Source: Rhodoblastus sp963828185
GTDB taxonomy: Bacteria; Pseudomonadota; Alphaproteobacteria; Rhizobiales; Beijerinckiaceae
Assembly (NCBI GenBank): GCA_963828185.1
Contig: CAWHDV010000002.1
Span: 186,001-250,000 of the forward strand
Length of the DNA stretch: 64,000 nucleotides
Direction of reading: 5' to 3'
The notes beneath the pieces are model-generated. The model was not told where the DNA came from and ran no database searches. It saw only the letters and a list, made by a program, of their open reading frames with translations. Positions 58,980 to 64,000 of the stretch are shown piece after piece. The translations under genes and the position numbers were made by a program. Numbering within the stretch: the stretch's first letter is position 1; the number at the start of each line of letters is the position of its first letter.

Positions 58980-60461
58980 TCAGCCCCACCAACTTTCAGG
59001 CAGGCCGATCTTCGGCGCCGCCTGCTCGATGACCTCGCCGAGCGCGAAAAGGGTCTCCTCCTCGAACGGGCGGCCGATCAATTGCAAGCCGAGCGGCAGT
59101 CCGTCGGACGAGAGCCCGCCCGGCACGACGAGCCCCGGCAGGCCGGCCATGTTGACCGTCACCGTGAACACGTCGTTGAGATACATTTCCACCGGGTCGG
59201 CCGAGCCCTTTTCGCCCAGCGCGAAGGCCGGCGACGGCGTCGCGGGCGTGAGGATGGCGTCGACGCCCGCCGCATAGGCGAGATCGAAGTCGCGCTTGAT
59301 CAGCGTGCGGATTTTTTGCGCGCGCAAATAATAAGCGTCGTAATAGCCGGCGGACAGCACGTAAGTGCCGATCATGATGCGCCGGCGCACTTCCTTGCCG
59401 AAACCCTCCGCGCGTGTCTTTTCGTAGAGGTCGGAAATGTCCTTGCCGGTCTTGCGCAATCCGTAGCGCACGCCGTCGTAGCGCGCGAGATTGGAGGAGG
59501 CCTCCGCCGGCGCGACGATGTAATAGGCCGGCAGCGCATGCTTGGTGTGCGGCAGCGAGATCTCCCGGATTTCCGCGCCCGCCGCGCGTAAAAATGCGAC
59601 GCCCTGCTCCCACAGCGCGTCGATCTCCGCGGACATGCCGTCGAGGCGATATTCCCTGGGAATGCCGATCACCTTGCCCTTGATCGAGGCGCCGACCGCC
59701 TTTTCGTAATCGGGCACGGGCGCATCCACGCTGGTCGTGTCCTTCGGGTCGTGCCCGGCCATCGAGCGCATCAGGATCGCCGCGTCGCGCACGTTTTTCG
59801 CGATCGGCCCGGCCTGGTCGAGCGATGAGGCGAAGGCGACAATGCCCCAGCGCGAGCAGCGGCCATAGGTCGGCTTGATGCCGACGGTTCCGGTAAAGGC
59901 GGCGGGCTGGCGGATCGAGCCGCCGGTGTCGGTCGCGGTGGCGCCGAGGCAGAGGCGCGCGGCGACAGCCGCCGCCGAGCCGCCCGAGGAGCCGCCGGGG
60001 ACGATCTTCGCGTCCGAACCGCTACGCCGCCAGGGCGAAACGACCGGGCCGAAATAGGAGGTCTCGTTCGACGAGCCCATGGCGAATTCGTCGAGGTTCA
60101 ACTTGCCCAGCATGGTCGCGCCGTCGCGCCAGAGATTGCCGGAGACGGTGGATTCGTACTGCGGGATGAAGCCTTCGAGGATGTGGCTGGCGGCGGTCGT
60201 CTGCACGCCCTCGGTGGCGTAAAGGTCCTTGACGCCGAGCGGAATGCCCTCGAGCGGGCGCGCCTCGCCTTTGGCGATCTTCTCGTCGCTGGCCTTGGCC
60301 TGCGCCAGCGCCTTTTCCGGCGTCTCGACGATATAGGCGTTGAGCGCCTTGGCCTTCGACATGGCGTCGAGATAGCTTTGCGTCAGTTCGACCGCGCTAA
60401 AGGTCTTGGCTGCAAGGCCCTCACGCGCTTCGGCGAGCGTAAGGCGGGTCAGATCGGTCAT
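58980..60461 (-). CDS. gatA: Asp/Glu-tRNA amidotransferase subunit A
   Basis: 493-aa amidase that releases ammonia from glutamine. The Ser-cisSer-Lys triad is complete: Lys78 in GVKDLYATEG, the cis-serine in PGGSSGGSAAA (about 158) and the nucleophile Ser182 in TDTGGSIRQPAAF. ATG 60461 starts the conserved region; a longer frame to 60557 is open but unlike the family. 43 bp after gatC. Confidence 0.97.
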   Translation of the reverse strand: MTDLTRLTLAEAREGLAAKTFSAVELTQSYLDAMSKAKALNAYIVETPEKALAQAKASDEKIAKGEARPLEGIPLGVKDLYATEGVQTTAASHILEGFIPQYESTVSGNLWRDGATMLGKLNLDEFAMGSSNETSYFGPVVSPWRRSGSDAKIVPGGSSGGSAAAVAARLCLGATATDTGGSIRQPAAFTGTVGIKPTYGRCSRWGIVAFASSLDQAGPIAKNVRDAAILMRSMAGHDPKDTTSVDAPVPDYEKAVGASIKGKVIGIPREYRLDGMSAEIDALWEQGVAFLRAAGAEIREISLPHTKHALPAYYIVAPAEASSNLARYDGVRYGLRKTGKDISDLYEKTRAEGFGKEVRRRIMIGTYVLSAGYYDAYYLRAQKIRTLIKRDFDLAYAAGVDAILTPATPSPAFALGEKGSADPVEMYLNDVFTVTVNMAGLPGLVVPGGLSSDGLPLGLQLIGRPFEEETLFALGEVIEQAAPKIGLPESWWG

Positions 60462-60504
60462 GGGCGAAACTCTTTGAAGATCAGGGCGCGCGGCGAAAAA
60501 AAAC

Positions 60505-60792
60505 TTACTCGATGACTTTCGGCACGACGAAAAATCCGTCCTCGCGCGCCGGCGCATTGGCGAGCACCTTGTCGACGATGAAACCGTCGGTGACTTCGTC
60601 GGCGCGCTTCTTCATGCGCATCGGCAAAGCCGAAGTCATCGGCTCGACGCCTTCGACATCGACGGCGTTCAACTCCTCGACAAAGCTGAGGATGGCGTTG
60701 ATCTCGGTTTGAAGATAGGGCGCTTCCGCCTCGCTTACGCTGATGCGCGCCAGATGGGCGATGCGCCGCACCGTCGCCAGATCGACAGACAT
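60505..60792 (-). CDS. gatC: Asp/Glu-tRNA amidotransferase subunit C
   Basis: 95-aa linker subunit that wraps GatA and GatB. MSVDLATVRRIAHLARISVSE, ILSFVEELNAVDVEGVEPM and the NAPAREDGFFVVPKVIE end are diagnostic. ATG 60792 is used; upstream in-frame codons are not conserved. First gene of the gat unit. Confidence 0.96.
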   Translation of the reverse strand: MSVDLATVRRIAHLARISVSEAEAPYLQTEINAILSFVEELNAVDVEGVEPMTSALPMRMKKRADEVTDGFIVDKVLANAPAREDGFFVVPKVIE

Positions 60793-60897
60793 GAAGGCTC
60801 CATAACTCGGAAATGAAAGGCTGCGCAGCCTATACAGAAGGCGGCGCGACGGCGCAACGATTCCCCGCAAGCGCAGGAAGCCGCGCGCGATCCGCGC

Positions 60898-61398
60898 TCA
60901 CTTTTTCAGGAAGACATAATCGGCCGTGTAGGGAACGGCGCGAAAGGCGCCCTGGGGGTCGCAGGCGCCCGAAAGGGCGCCGCCATGCGTATCGACCCGT
61001 TGAATGACGGCGACGTCGCGCAAGGCCCCCTGCCCCTCGTGTGCGGTCGCCTCCAGCTTGAGCCAGGGCGCGTCGGCCGTCGTCGCGCCCGCGGCCTTGC
61101 CCACCACCTTGCCGCGTACGACGCTGCCATCGGCCAGCCGCCAACTCGGACCGGCGAAGTGCTGGCCGACGGTCTCGCCGTCGCGCAGCAAGGCCGCGAT
61201 CGGTTCGCGGAACGTCCAGGAATGCTTGCCGTCCGGGCCCGCCTTGCATTGGTACACCTGCGCGCCGACGGCGTGGAGGACGAGGACTTTGGTCAGGCCG
61301 GGCGCCGCGATCGAAGCGGGCGAATTTTCCGCGACGGCGGCGCCGGGCAGGAACGACGCGGCCAGCGCCGACAGGATCGCCATTTTCAAGCCGTTCAT
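60898..61398 (-). CDS. DUF3455 exported protein
   Basis: 166-aa protein. ATG 61398 follows GGAGG; a signal peptide (MNGLKMAILSALAASFLPGA) ends at VAE. The DUF3455 domain contains GAQVYQCKAGPDGKHSWTFREP, HFAGPSWRLADGSVVRGKV and RVDTHGGALSGACDPQG, seen in secreted proteins of bacteria and fungi; function unknown. Cys residues 51 and 147 or so could pair. Followed by no close gene. Confidence 0.9.
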   Translation of the reverse strand: MNGLKMAILSALAASFLPGAAVAENSPASIAAPGLTKVLVLHAVGAQVYQCKAGPDGKHSWTFREPIAALLRDGETVGQHFAGPSWRLADGSVVRGKVVGKAAGATTADAPWLKLEATAHEGQGALRDVAVIQRVDTHGGALSGACDPQGAFRAVPYTADYVFLKK

Positions 61399-61436
61399 TC
61401 TTGCGTCCTCCATTTGCTTCATCGCACGCCGCGCCG

Positions 61437-62135
61437 CTAGAAAGAGAGCGCCTCGCCGATCGCCGGCGTATGGACCTTGGCCTTCGCCCCTTCCATCGCC
61501 TTGACGAACACTTCCGGCGTCTGGTCGATGATCGGGAAGGTCCCGTAATGCATCGGCAGAACGTCGCTGAAGGTGAAGTAGCGTTGGCAGGCCAGCGCCG
61601 CCGCCTTGCCATCCATGGTGAAACGGTCCCCCACGGGTATGAGGCCGATCTGCGGCTGGTAGAGTTCATTGACCAGCGCCATGTCGGCGAAGATCGAGGT
61701 GTCGCCGAAATGATAGAGGCGCGGCCCCTGCTGCGGCAGGATCACCACGCCATTGGGATTGCCGAGATAGACCGCCTTGCCGTCGATCATGGTCGACGAC
61801 GAATGCTGCGCCGGGGTCAAGGCGACGCCGAACGGACCGCAGGGAATGGTTCCGCCGGTATTGCCGGGGTTGATGTTTTCGGCGCCCTGCTCGTGCAGGA
61901 ACATGCAGACCTCGAAATTGGCGACGATCTGCGCGCCGGTCTTCTTCGCGATCTCCGCAGCGTCGCCGACATGGTCGTCGTGACCGTGCGTCAGCACGAT
62001 ATGGGTGACCCCCGCGCTGACCTCGTCGATCGAGCCGGTGAATTTCGGATTGCCGCTAAGGAAAGGATCGATCAGCAGCGCCGAACCAGGCAGATCGATG
62101 CGGAAGGCGGAATGCCCGAGCCAGGTGATCTTCAT
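61437..62135 (-). CDS. UPF0173 metal-dependent hydrolase
   Basis: 232-aa metallo-beta-lactamase-fold hydrolase of the UPF0173 family. The metal ligands lie in LTHGHDDHVGD (His50, His52, Asp54, His55), with further histidines in HFGDTSIF and LPMHYGTFP. Starts at ATG 62135 (MKITWLGHSAF); an ATG six codons earlier is possible. Substrate unknown; cytoplasmic. In line with the DUF3455 gene 38 bp downstream, so possibly co-transcribed. Confidence 0.93.
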   Translation of the reverse strand: MKITWLGHSAFRIDLPGSALLIDPFLSGNPKFTGSIDEVSAGVTHIVLTHGHDDHVGDAAEIAKKTGAQIVANFEVCMFLHEQGAENINPGNTGGTIPCGPFGVALTPAQHSSSTMIDGKAVYLGNPNGVVILPQQGPRLYHFGDTSIFADMALVNELYQPQIGLIPVGDRFTMDGKAAALACQRYFTFSDVLPMHYGTFPIIDQTPEVFVKAMEGAKAKVHTPAIGEALSF

Positions 62136-62275
62136 GGAGGAAGCGCCTTTCATGGATTACGCTTTTCAGGAAAGCTTTGCCGGAGAGTTTAATGAACCCG
62201 TCCGCAGGCGCAACGGCGTTTTGCCTCATCCCGTTCCGCTGGCTTGAAATGCTGCCCCGTGTTAGGCGGAAAACC

Positions 62276-62788
62276 ATGAGCGAAGAGAAAAAAATTGCGT
62301 CGGTCGCGACCCTCGACGATTTGGCAGGCCTGTTGCGCCGCAACGATCGCCTGATGGGGATTGATCTCGGCACGAAAACCATCGGCCTGGCGCTGTCCGA
62401 TATCGAACGCCGGCTCGCCACGCCGCTCGAAACCATCAAGCGCGTGAAATTCACCCCCGACATCGAGAAAATGCTGGCGCTGGCGGACAAGCACGGCGTA
62501 TCGGCCTTTGTCATTGGCCTGCCGCTCAACATGGACGGCTCGGAGGGACCGCGCGCGCAATCCACCCGCGCCTTCGTGCGCCAGACGGCGCCTCTGGCGC
62601 GTCGCCCCTTCGTGTTCTGGGACGAGCGCCTGTCCACCGCCGCTGTCACGCGGGAATTGATCTCCCAGGACGCCTCCCGCGCAAAACGCGCGGAAGTTGT
62701 AGACCGCATGGCCGCCGCCTATATCCTCCAGGGCGCGCTGGATCGGCTGTGCCGCTTGCGCCTTACCGACGAAGGTGACGTGCGTTAA
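62276..62788 (+). CDS. ruvX: Holliday junction resolvase-like RuvX/YqgF
   Basis: 170-aa RNase H-fold nuclease of the YqgF family, needed for pre-16S rRNA 5' end processing. Catalytic aspartate Asp30 in MGIDLGTKTIGLALSD, the GLPLNMDGSEGPRAQ loop, FWDERLST and the VDRMAAAYILQGAL end with its aspartate are intact. Starts at ATG 62276 after GGCGGA. Divergent from the UPF0173 gene. Confidence 0.95.
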   Translation: MSEEKKIASVATLDDLAGLLRRNDRLMGIDLGTKTIGLALSDIERRLATPLETIKRVKFTPDIEKMLALADKHGVSAFVIGLPLNMDGSEGPRAQSTRAFVRQTAPLARRPFVFWDERLSTAAVTRELISQDASRAKRAEVVDRMAAAYILQGALDRLCRLRLTDEGDVR

Positions 62789-63076
62789 GACTAAAGTGAA
62801 GCAATTTATTCGCAATGCGCATCGACGCGTGGAATTTCACCATATATTTTTACTAGACTACTGGCGATTCAGTTTTTGGCCGAAATCGCGAAAGCCGGCG
62901 AAATCCCGGCGCTACTGCGGTCAAGAGTATGTAAGGCTTTTAGAAACAGTCTAATAGCGCAACCGAGAGTTGCGCGGCGGCGTTGATTTAAAGTATGGGC
63001 GGAGGCGCCCGCAGTCGGCTTGATGAGTCGGCGAGGCGACGCGCCAAAGCCGAGAATGAATGCGGATCGAGGAATT

Positions 63077-63340
63077 ATGTTCAAGAAGTCCACACGCGAA
63101 ACGGCGGACGACGGGAACTCCGGCGACGAGCAGCTCGCGCCAAACGAGTCCGGCCTGAGCTACGACCAGCTCGACGAGGCTTGCGAGGGATCGGCGGAAG
63201 AGACCGCGCGCTACATCGCCGACATGGTCGGGGCGCTCGCCGCAATGGCCGGGGAGGCCAAGCTCGACCTCCTGACTTATCTCTTGAACATGGCGCGAGT
63301 CGAAGCCGAATTGCAGGCGCGCCAGAGCGAAACGCCTTAA
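63077..63340 (+). CDS. Small hypothetical protein, 87 aa
   Basis: Not recognised by name. ATG 63077 follows GAGGAATT. A polar start (KKSTRETADDGNSGDE), then SGLSYDQLDEACEGSAEETARYIADM and two amphipathic helices up to the end. No signal or membrane helix, acidic. It may be a small regulatory or partner protein; the upstream 288 bp are AT-rich at first and hold no gene. Confidence 0.65.
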   Translation: MFKKSTRETADDGNSGDEQLAPNESGLSYDQLDEACEGSAEETARYIADMVGALAAMAGEAKLDLLTYLLNMARVEAELQARQSETP

Positions 63341-63373
63341 GGCGGTCTGGCGGCGTCTGGCGACAAGGTCCCG

Positions 63374-64000
63374 TCAGCTGCGCCAGGCTCGGGCGCTCAA
63401 CGACACGCGATCGCCGCCGTGGCGGTCGATCAGTCCGTCTATCTCCATTTCCTGCAAGATCAGGCGAATGTCGCCTACCGAACAGCCGCCGGCGCGCGCG
63501 AGATCGTCGACGCCAATCGGCGCCGGTCCGAGCAGCGCCTCGACGCGCAAGCGCGGCGAAAGGACGGGCGGAGCGCCAATATCATCGTCGGCGCCCTCAT
63601 ATCCCTTCGATCGAGCGGCCGCCTGGACGGGCGCGTCGGCGGGATCGAGCCCCTCCAGTTCGTCCCACAGACCATCGCCGAACGCAGGCGGATCGGGTTC
63701 GAACAGCAAATCGTAGCGATGCGCGCCGCGCGCTGCGAGCGGCGCGATCACATCGACGATGTCCTGAGCGCTGGCGCAGAGATTGGCGCCGTCGCGGATC
63801 AGATCATTGGCCCCTTCCGCGCGAGGGTCGAGCGGCGAACCGGGCACGGCGAACACCTCGCGGCCTTGCTCCTGCGCGAAGCGCGCGGTGATCAACGAAC
63901 CGGAGCGGCGCGCGGCCTCGACCACCACCGTCGCCAGCGAGAGGCCGGAAACGATGCGATTGCGGCGAGGAAAATCTTTTCCGCGCGGCTCGTAGCCGAA
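63374..64000 (-). CDS. dprA: DNA-processing protein DprA, 5' part outside the window
   Basis: Single-stranded-DNA-binding protein that loads RecA in transformation. The visible 208 codons start in the Rossmann fold: GYEPRGKDFPRRNRIVSGLS, VVVEAARRSGSLITARFAQEQGREVFAVPGSPLDPRAEGANDLIRDGA. An Ala/Asp-rich linker leads to a C-terminal winged helix (LLGPAPIGVDDLARAGGCSVGDIRLILQEMEIDGLI). The beginning is cut by the edge. Confidence 0.93.
   Translation of the reverse strand, partial: FGYEPRGKDFPRRNRIVSGLSLATVVVEAARRSGSLITARFAQEQGREVFAVPGSPLDPRAEGANDLIRDGANLCASAQDIVDVIAPLAARGAHRYDLLFEPDPPAFGDGLWDELEGLDPADAPVQAAARSKGYEGADDDIGAPPVLSPRLRVEALLGPAPIGVDDLARAGGCSVGDIRLILQEMEIDGLIDRHGGDRVSLSARAWRS

Overview
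The window is chromosomal DNA of a GC-rich alphaproteobacterium, most likely Hyphomicrobiales (Rhizobiales). The evidence is gene content and order: dusB(nifR3)-ntrB-ntrC, bifunctional ispDF, a PopZ-type gene beside valS, aspS next to rnd, an NDUFS4-type complex I accessory subunit, HWE-kinase signalling, a good EcfG-type promoter and two phasins (polyhydroxybutyrate granules). A pqqA gene, an MxaD-like SRPBCC protein and a malonyl-CoA synthetase hint at a PQQ-using, possibly methylotrophic relative of Beijerinckiaceae/Methylocystaceae; the family-level placement is inference.

Layout. 1-10 kb: valS (3' end cut by the window edge), popZ, a TolC-type outer-membrane channel, a Pcm-like methyltransferase, a B12-binding radical SAM protein, two cyclophilins and coaD. 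10.5-19 kb: HWE histidine kinase plus single-domain response regulator, ntrC, ntrB (frameshifted), dusB, ispDF (frameshifted twice), pncC and matB. 20.6-25 kb: two paralogous secreted Sel1-like genes, a 25-codon pqqA with its own terminator, then a tightly overlapping operon of MxaD-like protein, sensor kinase and OmpR-type regulator. 25-29 kb: 5-oxoprolinase genes pxpB-pxpC-pxpA and a DUF2252 protein. 29.4-31.4 kb: an orphan FixJ-type regulator and a run of very small genes ending at a phasin. 31.6-44.5 kb: chrA, tRNA-Ser, a beta-barrel outer-membrane protein, rimO, a PadR regulator with a palindromic operator, a quinone oxidoreductase, a phasin, aspS, rnd, a FIST-MCP receptor, a GST-like protein and an RlpA-like protein. 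45-50 kb: ndk, ahpC (frameshifted), a cystathionine beta-lyase, a PAP2 phosphatase, tRNA-Arg, a complex I accessory subunit, tRNA-Pro, a DUF192 protein and a double cold-shock protein. 50.5-57 kb: a membrane protein with five 177-bp repeats and three helix-hairpin-helix motifs, an OmpA/BON protein, tRNA-Ser and a histone-H1-like protein. 57-64 kb: gatB, chorismate mutase, gatA, gatC, a DUF3455 protein, a UPF0173 hydrolase, ruvX and dprA (5' part cut by the edge).

The most interesting unit is at 22.0-25.1 kb. A pqqA microgene stands without pqqBCDE, and a two-component system is co-transcribed with an MxaD-like protein. The same 17-bp sequence, in the same orientation, lies 128 bp upstream of pqqA and 118 bp upstream of the MxaD-kinase-regulator operon, and each copy contains two half-sites spaced 11 bp apart, as OmpR-family regulators recognise. 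I infer a self-controlled regulon linking the sensor to PQQ precursor supply.

Sequence quality: three conserved genes (ntrB, ispDF, ahpC) are interrupted by four single-base insertions. Because ispDF should be essential, I read these as probable sequencing or assembly errors, though real lesions cannot be excluded from this sequence alone. No CRISPR array, prophage, insertion sequence or integrase was found. Most long open frames opposite the GC-rich genes are shadows.
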